Assembly: GCF_004153195.1 (NCBI RefSeq)
Contig: NZ_SEMC01000005.1
Coordinates: 62,001-126,000, forward strand
Reading direction: 5' to 3'
DNA: 64,000 bases
DNA from: Sporolactobacillus sp. THM19-2
Lineage (GTDB): Bacteria; Bacillota; Bacilli; Bacillales; Sporolactobacillaceae
Position numbers and translations under genes: made by a program
Notes under the pieces: generated by a model
Databases searched by the model: none
What the model saw: the letters and a program-made list of their open reading frames with translations, nothing else
Told to the model about the DNA's origin: nothing
Shown: piece after piece, positions 30,301 to 40,708 of the stretch
Layout: each line of letters opens with the position of its first letter
Numbering within the stretch: position 1 is the stretch's first letter

Positions 30301-30608
30301 CGTCATATTCCGGTGACTGTCGTCAACAAAATTGGGGGGAGAGATCCCAATTTGCTCGATATTATCCGGCATGGCGGGGCTCAGTTCGTTGTCAATACAC
30401 TGACCAGAGGGCAGCGGCCGGCAAGGGATGGTTTCAGAATCAGACGGGAGTCTGTTGAGAACGGGATTGTCTGTCTGACCTCTCTGGATACGACAGAGGC
30501 ACTGCTTAAAGTTCTGGAATCTCTGGCATTCCGGATCGAGTGTATGCCGCAGATGGATGTTCCTTCGCATCAGGCAGCCCTACCGGCCCAGGCAGAAGGT
30601 GTCACACC

Positions 30609-30612
<4 letters not shown>
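27370..30612 (+). CDS. carB: Carbamoyl phosphate synthetase large subunit
   Basis: Makes carbamoyl phosphate from bicarbonate, ammonia and two ATP (PyrAB). TTG 27370 gives [21 protein letters not shown], the family start, with GAAGGTG upstream and an 8-base overlap with carA; the frame extends further upstream to 27343. 1080 residues: two homologous ATP-grasp halves ([17 protein letters not shown] and [16 protein letters not shown] mark their starts) and a C-terminal MGS-like allosteric domain (about 940-1070). Confidence 0.96.
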
Positions 30613-32993
<2,381 letters not shown>

Positions 32994-33012
<19 letters not shown>

Positions 33013-33638
33013 TTGCGGAAGATTTATTAAAAATCAATGCGGTGGTTCTCAGACCGGACGATCCGTTTACATGGGCTTCCGGTATCCACTCACCGGTATA
33101 CTGTGATAACAGGCTGATTATGGGATTCCCCGATATCTGGCAGCATGTGATCAGGGGATACCTCTCAATCATTAACAGCGACTATCCCGACATTGAAGTC
33201 GTGGCCGGGACGGCAACCTCGGGGATACCTCATGCGGCTTTGATTGCCGAAGCGTTACATCTGCCCATGGTCTACGTGCGCTCATCGGCAAAATCCCATG
33301 GTAAAGGGAAGCAAATTGAGGGGACGATTAAGCCGGGTCAGAAAACAGTAGTTATCGAAGATCTGATATCTACCGGAGGAAGTGTTCTGAAAGCTGCCGA
33401 CGCACTGAAAGATGCCGGTGCGGAAATTCTTGGTGTAGCAGCCATCTTTACATACCAGCTTCCGCAGGCTGATAAAAATTTTGAACGTGCAGGGGTAAAG
33501 TTAAAGACACTGACCGACTTTAATACATTGATTCACCTGGCTGTCCGGCAAGGGAAGATCAGCAATCAGCAGTTACAGCAGCTGAAAAGCTGGTACAGCC
33601 ATCCTGAATCAGAAGACTGGAGGAATCCAGTCCTATAA
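32994..33638 (+). CDS. pyrE: Orotate phosphoribosyltransferase
   Basis: Joins orotate to PRPP. ATG 32994 follows GGAGGA (32981-32986); the more upstream ATG 32979 overlaps pyrF further without a ribosome binding site. 214 residues. PRPP loop VVIEDLISTGGSVLKAADAL, GTATSGIPHAALIAEAL and RSSAKSHGKGKQIEG are visible. Last gene of the operon; a terminator follows after 21 bases. Confidence 0.97.
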
Positions 33639-33659
33639 CGGATAACTGACACATTTTCT

Positions 33660-33682
33660 GAGCCGTCTGCGGCTCTTTTTTT
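33660..33682 (+). terminator. Intrinsic terminator of the pyr operon
   Basis: Arms GAGCCG and CGGCTC around TCTG, then seven T. Compact and strong. Confidence 0.85.
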
Positions 33683-33856
33683 ATTGACAATATTCAAATT
33701 TCCTATACATGGTGAAACTTAGCATAAACGCCTCAACGCTTTTTATTCTCCGGATTGGTGCCTGAAGAAGTGGATTTATGTTAGAATGGAAAAATGTCAC
33801 TGACTCCGGATTTTTATCTTTTCCGGGTGCATGCTTTTATGTATTTTTTCGAATAA

Positions 33857-34013
33857 ATAAAGTGAAACTTCAATCAGTGGGGGTTCTTCATCACCCACTG
33901 ATTATTCGTTGAATCCATCGGGCTGCTGCGGGCAGTTATCCCCCACCCGGGTATGTTCATTTCCCCTCATGACTTTGAGGTGGGGATCTTACTGCCCGTT
34001 CATGCGGGATAAA
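33857..34013 (+). repeat. Structured repeat element, copy A (flanked by ATAAA)
   Basis: About 147 bp (33862-34008) bracketed by direct ATAAA repeats (33857-33861, 34009-34013). It contains a hairpin with arms AATCAGTGGG and CCCACTGATT, and a larger stem pairing GGGCAGT (33930-33936) and CCCCACC with GGTGGGG and ACTGCCC (33991-33997). A second copy lies at 46097-46258 with roughly 85% identity. It fills most of the 425-bp gap between pyrE and the next gene; the rest of that gap (33683-33856) shows nothing clear. Confidence 0.8.
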
Positions 34014-34063
34014 AGGATAATGTACAGTGATCCGGATAAAGGGAACAGGAGTGAATATTTTTC

Positions 34064-36256
34064 ATGCTTCAAAAGAAATTAATATCCTTATTCAGCATCA
34101 TCTGTATCATCTGTTTTTCCACCCTCTTTCTGATGGCTGTCAGTTATCTTCTTTTTGTACAGGGAATCAATCATGCGCATGCCCCGTTATACACATTTGT
34201 ATTGCTTCTATTCGCACTCATTGCTTTACTGTTTTTTTATGCTGTGTATCGCCTGATCGAAACATGGCCTCAGACAGGTCTGCGCTTACTTGCTTCGGGT
34301 TTCTTTGCATACTTTCTGCTCATCGAAATCATCCTGATTGCTGTCTTTCACTCGATTTTGCCGCCTGTCATTGATGGCGGTCACACCTATGCTGAAGCCC
34401 TTTATTTACTTGAACACGGTCATGCTTCCGGGCATGCTTATTTCAGTATTTACCCCAATAATGTACCCATCACTCTGCTCAGATACTGGATCTATCGTTC
34501 AGCCGCTTTTTTTCATGTGTCAGATTTTCTGATGGTTGACCGCCTGTTCTGCGCGGCGGTTCTGGATATCGGAATTTATTTCTCATGGAAACTGGTGAAA
34601 AATAAGTTTGATCTGCGGATGGGCTGTATGTTTTTATTATTGACGGCAAGCTCTTTCCCGCTGTTTTTCTATATTCTTTATTTCTATACCGATACCGTCG
34701 CCATTATGTTCCCGCCGATTCTGCTGTATCTGTGGCAGGCCTACAGTCAGTCGAAAAAGATAAGATATATTTTTCTGCTGGGGCTCGTGCTCGCCGTCGG
34801 GACACAGATTCGCATGAATTTAATTTTATTTCTGCCCGCACTGGCCATTTACATGTTCTTTGTGCTGAAGTGGAAAAAAGCTCTGCTGTATCTTGCCTTA
34901 ACGGTTGCGCTCCTGTCCCTGGCAACCGTGCTGACTGAACATATCGAGAATCAGATGGGGTATGCAAAAGAGCCTTCGCTGACTATGCCGATGACGCACT
35001 GGGTTATGCTCGGGCTCTCACCTGACGGCAGGTACAGTAAGGCAGATTATTTACTGACGAGAAAGCAACCGGACCAGCAGGCAAAAAAGCAGATCGTCCG
35101 GCAGGAAATCACAAGAAGGATAGATCAGAACGGGATCACCGGACTGACCCGAATATGGCTGACTAAAGCGGCCCGGACATTTAGCATGGGGACACATGGT
35201 TACGACTGGTATACCCGCCTTTCAGCGCAGCCGACCCGGACGTATCAATATTTATTTAATAAAAATAATCAGCTGACTGTCTTTATTACCCAGATCTTTT
35301 ATCTGGTTCAACTCTTTTTACTTATTTTGTCTTCTCTACGGCTGTTTCGTACAAAAAGAGCCGACCTGAACCTGCTCATTCAGATCTGTCTGTTTGGAAA
35401 TCTTCTGTTCTATACTGTTGTCTGGGAAGCCGAACCAAGATACAGCCTGTTGTTCACGCCGGTCATGATTCTTGGTGCTGTATTTGGACTGAAAGAAATG
35501 CGCGTCCTGAGCCGGAAGTATAAAGATGTGCCTGGTCGCTTTTATGCAGGAAATTATTCTTTGCATTTGACAACCGTTTTCCTGCTCTTTGTCATTGTAT
35601 TTGCGGGCGTTTCCCTCAGTGCCAGACCGGTTACGCAGCACAAAACGACTCATCCGTATTATCTGGTGGATCAGCCCTGTTCCGCAGGGAGTGGCAGTGT
35701 GCGGGTTGACGCTGCACATACAGTGACTCAGACGTTTCGAACGCCTGCACCTTTTGATCACATATCGGTCCGTATTCGCGATGTCATGGGGTCAGGCCGT
35801 TATCTGATGAGCGTCCGTAATGAGAAAGATGGCCGGCTTGTCGCTTCAGAAATCGTGAACAGCTCGCAGATGCGTTCCGGCCGCCCGTTTGTCCTGACGT
35901 TTAACCGGAAAGGAACGCATGCACTGAAACGGGGGCTCCTGACAATCGAACAGATCAAGGGTTCCAGAGCATCCGGCCTTAGCCTGGCGATGAATGGCAG
36001 GGGCTATGAACAGCGGGATATCTATCCGGACGGGCAGCTCAGGCTGAATGGCAAGCCGCAAAAACAGCAGGATCTGACTTTCAGTGTATATCAGCTACAA
36101 AAACGTCCATATCTGAGTGGGGTATCTTACTGGCTGCTCTTTCTCATACCTGTATTCATTCTGTTATTTTACAGCTATGTCTCGAGGGAGCCTTCTTTCA
36201 GAAACAGAGAAAGAACAACTGCATACAGAATGAAACGCAAATGGCAGGACGATTAA
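34064..36256 (+). CDS. Large polytopic membrane protein, GT-C glycosyltransferase-like
   Basis: Not recognised as a named gene. 730 residues: about ten hydrophobic segments to residue 490, then a soluble, probably extracytoplasmic region (about 520-680) and a last membrane segment near 690-710. The first large loop carries DGGHTYAEALYLLEHG and SIYPNNVPITLLRYWI. An acidic residue early in the first outer loop and this topology resemble GT39/PMT-like GT-C glycosyltransferases that use polyprenyl-phosphate sugars. Function on wall polymers is inference. CAGGAG lies 12 bases before the ATG, a long spacing. A two-component system follows 101 bp downstream. Confidence 0.6.
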   Translation: MLQKKLISLFSIICIICFSTLFLMAVSYLLFVQGINHAHAPLYTFVLLLFALIALLFFYAVYRLIETWPQTGLRLLASGFFAYFLLIEIILIAVFHSILPPVIDGGHTYAEALYLLEHGHASGHAYFSIYPNNVPITLLRYWIYRSAAFFHVSDFLMVDRLFCAAVLDIGIYFSWKLVKNKFDLRMGCMFLLLTASSFPLFFYILYFYTDTVAIMFPPILLYLWQAYSQSKKIRYIFLLGLVLAVGTQIRMNLILFLPALAIYMFFVLKWKKALLYLALTVALLSLATVLTEHIENQMGYAKEPSLTMPMTHWVMLGLSPDGRYSKADYLLTRKQPDQQAKKQIVRQEITRRIDQNGITGLTRIWLTKAARTFSMGTHGYDWYTRLSAQPTRTYQYLFNKNNQLTVFITQIFYLVQLFLLILSSLRLFRTKRADLNLLIQICLFGNLLFYTVVWEAEPRYSLLFTPVMILGAVFGLKEMRVLSRKYKDVPGRFYAGNYSLHLTTVFLLFVIVFAGVSLSARPVTQHKTTHPYYLVDQPCSAGSGSVRVDAAHTVTQTFRTPAPFDHISVRIRDVMGSGRYLMSVRNEKDGRLVASEIVNSSQMRSGRPFVLTFNRKGTHALKRGLLTIEQIKGSRASGLSLAMNGRGYEQRDIYPDGQLRLNGKPQKQQDLTFSVYQLQKRPYLSGVSYWLLFLIPVFILLFYSYVSREPSFRNRERTTAYRMKRKWQDD

Positions 36257-36357
36257 TCTGTTTCTTAAGAAATTCTTCATATTCTTCGATTGTTTTTTTT
36301 AAGAACATCCCGGTACAATGACGATAGAAGGTCAGAAGATCGGGGGAGGAGAACTTG

Positions 36358-37053
36358 ATGAACGACGCTACGGTCCTTGTTGTGGATGATGATCGCGAGA
36401 TTCGCGATGTCATCGGCATCTATTTGAGCAATGAAGGGATGCATGTTCTGAAGGCGGAAAATGGTCTTGAAGCACTTAACATCCTGAAAAACCATGAAAA
36501 TATACAGTTAATTCTGCTCGACATCATGATGCCTCGTCTAGACGGCATACAGGCTACTATTAAAATAAGAGAACAAAGAAACATCCCGATTATCATGATC
36601 AGTGCAAAAAGCGAGGATATGGATAAAATTCTCGGCCTGCAGATTGGTGCGGACGATTATGTGACCAAGCCTTTCAATCCGCTTGAACTGGTTGCACGTG
36701 CCAGGGCTCAGCTGCGTCGCTATGTCAGATTAGGAAAATATGAAAACAGTCAGGCGTCAGTTGATTTAAACGGACTGATTCTGGAACAGCAGGAAAAACG
36801 CGTATCCGTAAATGGTGAGGCTGTTCATCTGACGCCTATTGAATACCGGATAGTTGAACTTCTGATGAAACATCCCGGGAGAGTTTTCTCTATCCATGAA
36901 ATCTATGAGCGTGTCTGGAAGGAGCCAGGTTTAAGCCCTGAAAACACAGTTGCGGTGCATATTCGCAAGATTCGTGAAAAAATCGAGATCAACCCGAAAA
37001 ATCCGAGATATCTGAAGGTGGTGTGGGGCATTGGCTATAAAATTGAAAAGTAG
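36358..37053 (+). CDS. OmpR/PhoB-family response regulator, VanR-like
   Basis: DNA-binding response regulator. ATG 36358 has GGGGGAGGAG 6 bases upstream; TTG 36355 is too close. About 231 residues: receiver domain with the acidic pocket DDD (10-12), phospho-acceptor Asp55 in LLDIMMPRLDG and Lys in DDYVTKPFNP; winged-helix output domain from about 130 with LTPIEYRIVELLMKHPGRVFS and VAVHIRKIREKIE. It overlaps its kinase gene. The target is unknown; the adjacent membrane protein gene is a candidate. Confidence 0.9.
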   Translation: MNDATVLVVDDDREIRDVIGIYLSNEGMHVLKAENGLEALNILKNHENIQLILLDIMMPRLDGIQATIKIREQRNIPIIMISAKSEDMDKILGLQIGADDYVTKPFNPLELVARARAQLRRYVRLGKYENSQASVDLNGLILEQQEKRVSVNGEAVHLTPIEYRIVELLMKHPGRVFSIHEIYERVWKEPGLSPENTVAVHIRKIREKIEINPKNPRYLKVVWGIGYKIEK

Positions 37054-38512
37054 TCGAAAAATCTGGATCACCCTGCTTGCAGCTTCCGGGGTGACAAACC
37101 TGCTTATGGCGTTCTCCATATTCCGTGACCTGCTTTTTTACCACATGACATTTACTCTCTTCCTTGTCGGATCCGGTCTGGCCCTGCTTGCTGCAGCGGT
37201 GATCTGGAATAAAAGGGTCCAGCATGTGCCTTCTGAAAAGGGGACAGTGGAGAGCGTTTATCTGCTTCTGCCCGTTGATTTTCGCCTCCTGCTGCTTATT
37301 CTTTCCGCTTTGTTTTCCCTGCGATACTTTGCCAGTAACCTGACTCCATATCTCCCGGCTGATATTGTGTATATCTATATCCTGGCGTGCGGTTTCAATC
37401 TTTTGATTGGATTGCAGATTGTCTCCATAATCAGTGAGGTGCATGATCGGGAGTCCCTGCTTGCCACCTGGAAGTCCAGCCTCACCTGCCGATTTTTCCA
37501 TATCCTGAAAGAGGGGTTTACTCTGGCTCCGATCGCCTTTCAAATATCCGGTATTCTGGCGGCGGTCTTTACACTCGGCTTTATCCTGCCGATCCTGGCC
37601 AATGCGGAAGGCCTTCTTCTTCCACTGATTTTGCTGCCTGCTGCCGGTCTGCCGCTTCTTTATCTGATATTCAGAAATGTGGCTGCATTTAACCATATCT
37701 ATCTAAATATTCAGGCGACAGCAGAAGGAAGGGATGCACCTGATCTTACGGTTCATGGTAAAGGGACACTTGCCAGCCTGGCTGAAAATCTGAACATCTT
37801 AAAGCACGGCGTCACTTCTTCCCGGGTTCAGCAACTGAAAAGTGAACGGCTGAAAACGGAACTGATCACCAATGTGAGCCATGATCTGCGCACACCGCTG
37901 ACTTCAATCATGACGTATAACGAACTTTTACAGAAACCGGATCTGGCTGAGGATGAACGAACTCGTTATCTTTCGATTATTGATCGAAAAGCGAAACGGT
38001 TGAAACGACTGATCGATGATTTATTTGAGGCATCGAAAATGGCTAGCGGTGCGGTTGAGCTGCATAGGGACAGGGTGAACCTGAATGAACTTCTGACCCA
38101 GGCTCTGGCAGAATATGATGAAGAAATCAAAAAGTCACCCTTTGAATTCCGGGTGAGAACCTCTGACCAGCCGGTCTGTGTCACAGGTGATGGTCAGAAA
38201 ATCTGGCGCGTGTTCGATAATCTGATCCGTAATGTTCTTAAATATTCACTGGAGCATACCCGCGTCTATATCCAGCTGACTGAAGAAGAGGGTCAGGCGG
38301 TTGTTGTCTTTAAAAATATCACAAAATACGAACTTGGCGACAATGTTGATGAACTGTTCGAGCGGTTTAAACGTGGCGACGCATCAAGACATACCGAAGG
38401 CTCCGGGCTTGGCCTGGCCATTGCCAAATCAATTGTTGACCTGCACAAAGGGCTGTTTGAGATTACCCTGGACGGAGATCTGTTTAAAGTGACTCTGAAG
38501 CTGCCTCAGTAA
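37031..38512 (+). CDS. Sensor histidine kinase paired with the upstream regulator
   Basis: Membrane histidine kinase. TTG 37031 overlaps the regulator by 23 bases; TTG 37043 is an alternative start. 493 residues with about six membrane segments before residue 220 and no large extracellular sensor domain, so it may sense within the membrane or through a partner. A linker leads to the HisKA motif NVSHDLRTPLTSIMTYNELL (His284) and an ATPase domain with the N box DNLIRNVLKYS and GSGLGLAIAKSIVDLH. Ligand unknown. Confidence 0.88.
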   Translation: MAIKLKSSRKIWITLLAASGVTNLLMAFSIFRDLLFYHMTFTLFLVGSGLALLAAAVIWNKRVQHVPSEKGTVESVYLLLPVDFRLLLLILSALFSLRYFASNLTPYLPADIVYIYILACGFNLLIGLQIVSIISEVHDRESLLATWKSSLTCRFFHILKEGFTLAPIAFQISGILAAVFTLGFILPILANAEGLLLPLILLPAAGLPLLYLIFRNVAAFNHIYLNIQATAEGRDAPDLTVHGKGTLASLAENLNILKHGVTSSRVQQLKSERLKTELITNVSHDLRTPLTSIMTYNELLQKPDLAEDERTRYLSIIDRKAKRLKRLIDDLFEASKMASGAVELHRDRVNLNELLTQALAEYDEEIKKSPFEFRVRTSDQPVCVTGDGQKIWRVFDNLIRNVLKYSLEHTRVYIQLTEEEGQAVVVFKNITKYELGDNVDELFERFKRGDASRHTEGSGLGLAIAKSIVDLHKGLFEITLDGDLFKVTLKLPQ

Positions 38513-38540
38513 GAAAAATCGCAGCAATAACTTGAACACG

Positions 38541-38582
38541 CCACCTGGGACTGAATGAAAAATTTAGCATCAGGTGGTTTTT
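38541..38582 (+). terminator. Intrinsic terminator after the histidine kinase gene
   Basis: Arms CCACCTG (38541-38547) and CAGGTGG (38571-38577) with a 23-base loop, then TTTTT. Confidence 0.6.
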
Positions 38583-38766
38583 ACGCACCCTGCAGGTTCT
38601 GCTAAACTTGTCTGATCAGTCTGATCAATGAACAGTATAAAAAATTTCATAAACCATGTTATTAGATAAAATAAGATGGGTTGCCTGATTTGTAAATCAA
38701 AAAATTTAAATTCTATTTCGCTCATTATTCCCCTGATAACTGTAAAAAATGGGGGAATTATGATTT

Positions 38767-38885
38767 CTAAGCAAATTCCACAAGGAGCAGGGGAACAAAC
38801 TTTGTGATGGTTATTATCACTTGGGGTGAATCCCCGATAAGCAGGGAAGGACCCAGGGTTTGCTGAACCAATCCCGATTTTCAGC
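38767..38885 (+). promoter_or_regulatory. Riboswitch-like leader without a gene (possible degenerate ydaO/c-di-AMP aptamer)
   Basis: The order of segments AATTCC, GGAGCAGGGGAACA, TTGGGGTGAATCC and GCAGGGAAGG recalls the 5' half of the ydaO-yuaA (c-di-AMP) riboswitch as I remember it. The 3' core that normally reads like CCCGACAGCTAACC is not clearly present; GACCCAGG and TTTGCTGAACC stand there instead. A strong AAAAGGAGG (38926-38934) and a TTG (38939) follow, but only a 17-codon frame, which runs antisense into tetR. It may be a leader whose gene has been lost. Identity is tentative. Confidence 0.3.
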
Positions 38886-38935
38886 AATTATAATTTTCAA
38901 ACATATTTGGACCTGAAAATTACCGAAAAGGAGGA

Positions 38936-39547
38936 TTATTGATAACCCGCTGCAAAAGCTGGTCCACGAAAGGTTATCTCACTGATCATTAGCGCAATGG
39001 TCTCGGGATCTTCGTGCATGCCGTTTTCCAGCCAGAATTGTACCAGCCCCAGATCCGCTGAAATCACGTAAGCCGCGATGTAGTCATAAGGGATGACCTT
39101 ATTGCCGGTGCCTTCTTCTTTCAGCCTCAGCATCAGATTTTTCTCCATGATCTTTTTCAGTTGACGATGGAAGGTCAGATCCCCCCGCGGGCCCAGAAGT
39201 GCTTTGATAATATCAGCATTTTCTTTACAGTAGGTCAGCAGTTCAACTAAAAAAGGAACCGGTTTGCCCTCTCTCAGATCGTGTTCCAGATCGCTTTTAC
39301 TGGTGCATTTGAGGGAAGCATGGCTGATCGATTCAATGTCTGACAGGATCTTTTCCTCACATTTATTCAGTAAATCGTATTTATCGCGATAATGCAGATA
39401 GAATGTTGTCCGGTTAATATCAGCAGTACCCGTCAGGTCGCTGATTGTAATGGCATCGAAGCCTTTTTCTCCGATCAGTTGCGCCAATGCATGGCGAAGC
39501 ATGCGGATTGTCCGTCTGATCCGCCGGTCTGTCCGATTTTCAGCCAT
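38936..39547 (-). CDS. TetR/AcrR-family transcriptional regulator
   Basis: 203 residues from ATG 39547 (MAENRTDRRIRRTIRMLRHAL), chosen over ATG 39556 because GAGAGAG then has proper spacing. The N-terminal helix-turn-helix is ITISDLTGTADINRTTFYLHYRDKYDLL; the rest is helical ligand-binding domain. The C-terminal half resembles the TetR_C subgroup without a known ligand. It is divergent from the small membrane protein gene at 39710, which it probably controls along with itself. Its stop abuts the orphan ribosome binding site on the other strand. Confidence 0.88.
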   Translation of the reverse strand: MAENRTDRRIRRTIRMLRHALAQLIGEKGFDAITISDLTGTADINRTTFYLHYRDKYDLLNKCEEKILSDIESISHASLKCTSKSDLEHDLREGKPVPFLVELLTYCKENADIIKALLGPRGDLTFHRQLKKIMEKNLMLRLKEEGTGNKVIPYDYIAAYVISADLGLVQFWLENGMHEDPETIALMISEITFRGPAFAAGYQ

Positions 39548-39615
39548 TTGAATCATCTCTCTCAGTGGTTATTTATGCTAGAGCAAAAAAATATTAGAAA
39601 AAGTTCCATCTCTTT

Positions 39616-39678
39616 CGATGATTTTCCTGATTATTATATTATAATGGACATGTAGACGTTTATACAACATGATGTCTA
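39616..39678. promoter_or_regulatory. Divergent promoter/operator region between tetR and the small membrane protein gene
   Basis: On the - strand TTGTAT, 18 bp, TATAAT (plus-strand TATAAT copy at 39640-39645) fits a tetR promoter. On the + strand TAGACG (39653-39658), 18 bp, TAATAT (39677-39682) is a weaker promoter for the 39710 gene. An inverted repeat TAGAC (39653-39657)/GTCTA (39674-39678) and a nested GACAT (39647-39651)/ATGTC (39672-39676) overlap both, as expected for a TetR operator. The regulator-site match is inference. Confidence 0.4.
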
Positions 39679-39709
39679 ATATTTAACTAACGATATGGAG
39701 GTAAATATC

Positions 39710-39907
39710 ATGAATGAGACAGCAGGTAATTGGCTGGGATGGCTCGGGATTATTGCCGGTATTGTCGGTTTCTTTGTCATACATTACTGGCTCGGCATTC
39801 TGGCTATCATTTTAGGAATTATCGGTCTGTTTACACCAAAGAAGGGACTGAACTGGGTGGCCATCGCTGCCGGTGTGATTGCGGTCATTATCGGTATTGC
39901 CGCCTGA
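39710..39907 (+). CDS. Small two-segment membrane protein, unknown function
   Basis: Not recognised as a named gene. 65 residues: a short polar start, a hydrophobic segment (about 9-45, interrupted at HYWLG, so probably two close helices), the turn TPKKGLN, and a final hydrophobic helix ending IIGIAA. Rich in Ile and Gly. GGAGG lies 8 bases before the ATG, better than an upstream ATG at 39695. A strong terminator follows. Divergent from tetR, so probably induced by the ligand of that regulator. Confidence 0.75.
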   Translation: MNETAGNWLGWLGIIAGIVGFFVIHYWLGILAIILGIIGLFTPKKGLNWVAIAAGVIAVIIGIAA

Positions 39908-39941
39908 CGGCGAACCATTGCAGAAGAGCGGTACACTGTAG

Positions 39942-39985
39942 CAAGCGCAGAAACATATCTTGTTTTGTTTCTGCGCTTGTTTTTG
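39942..39985 (+). terminator. Intrinsic terminator after the small membrane protein gene
   Basis: Arms AAGCGCAGAAACA (39943-39955) and TGTTTCTGCGCTT (39966-39978), perfect 13 bp, followed by GTTTTTG. Confidence 0.85.
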
Positions 39986-40313
39986 TGCGCCCGGAGCGAA
40001 GTGGGTGAACCTGGCGGTGAAAGTTCGCTGTAGACCGTAGCAGTTGGAACTAAATATGACTGTTCATCTGAAGACTTATCTTGACTCACCGCCGCAAGTC
40101 TCTCAAAATAGGGGCAACTATGAGATTGAATGAACAAAAATCAGGGACAAACAGTAAGATTCACCTCAATATGAAAAAATACAGGTGAAACGTTCATACA
40201 GGATACAGGTGGATTAAGAGAGTCATTGACAAAGACGACTACGAAACCAGGGAAGTTACCTGGGATACGCTCTAATCGATTGAAGGATCCGGTTAAGCGT
40301 ATGACAGATCGGG

Positions 40314-40336
40314 AATAGACGGAGAAATTCCGTTTA
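40314..40336 (+). repeat. Stem-loop repeat unit 1 (ACGGA-GAAA-TTCCGT type)
   Basis: AATAGACGGAGAAATTCCGT followed by TTA: TAGACGGA pairs with TCCGTTTA including one G-T pair, around a short loop. Confidence 0.5.
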
Positions 40337-40364
40337 CTGAGTCATTAAATTTATAAATAGCTAA

Positions 40365-40387
40365 AATAGACGGAGAGATTCCGCCTA
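40365..40387 (+). repeat. Stem-loop repeat unit 2
   Basis: AATAGACGGAGAGATTCCGC followed by CTA; 20 of 23 bases match unit 1, with 28 bp between the two. Confidence 0.5.
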
Positions 40388-40480
40388 TCGACTGGAAAAA
40401 CAGAAAAATGGAGCTTTTTGCCTGGCATAATCGGAAAACCTTCCCTTATCATATCCCCGAAAAGCGTTCCGTTCCGCCAC

Positions 40481-40503
40481 TAACCGGAAAATCTCCGTTT
40501 ATT
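40481..40503 (-). repeat. Stem-loop repeat unit 3, inverted
   Basis: Read on the - strand it contains TAAACGGAGATTTTCCGG then TTA, matching units 1 and 2 in the CGGAGA core and the TTCCG arm. Confidence 0.4.
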
Positions 40504-40708
40504 TTATTTTTTGCTCTAAGACGAAATATCTTATTTAAAAGAAAGTGAGATGAAAGCCTTGCGAGACAGGTTGATTGGGTGTTTTCTTTGATCGTTCAAA
40601 AAAATCCAGGAGAGGCAGCGGCGGAAATCTTCCGCCAGTTCCAGTATAGACATGTCCCTTTGGTGAAGAATAAGTGAAACGTTACGCTTTTCGAAAGGAC
40701 GATTCACT

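Larger units (their letters stand above)
39986..40708. other. Long intergenic stretch with small stem-loop repeats
   Basis: About 720 bp without a credible gene; the short frames in it lack ribosome binding sites and family similarity. It holds three copies of a quasi-palindromic unit (listed separately), a hairpin GGCGGAA/TTCCGCC with ATC loop at 40620-40636, and an 8-bp inverted pair GGCGGTGA (40013-40020)/TCACCGCC (40086-40093). Otherwise I see nothing clear. Confidence 0.5.

Noticed and set aside
33686-33711. TTGACA followed by TATACA after the pyr terminator
   Set aside because: The spacer is only 14 bp, too short for a sigma-A promoter.
33857-34013. Repeat as an IS200/IS605 right end or TnpB omega RNA remnant
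   Set aside because: The hairpins would fit, but IS200/IS605 insertion does not create target duplications and no tnpA or tnpB sequence is near either copy; the ATAAA flanks favour a bcr1-like element. It remains a weaker alternative.
38570-38887. 105-codon frame on the - strand after the histidine kinase
   Set aside because: It overlaps the terminator and the leader-like structure, and no ribosome binding site or family motif is visible.
39784-40137. 117-codon frame on the - strand opposite the small membrane protein
   Set aside because: It crosses a perfect terminator hairpin and the real gene; the translation is not protein-like.
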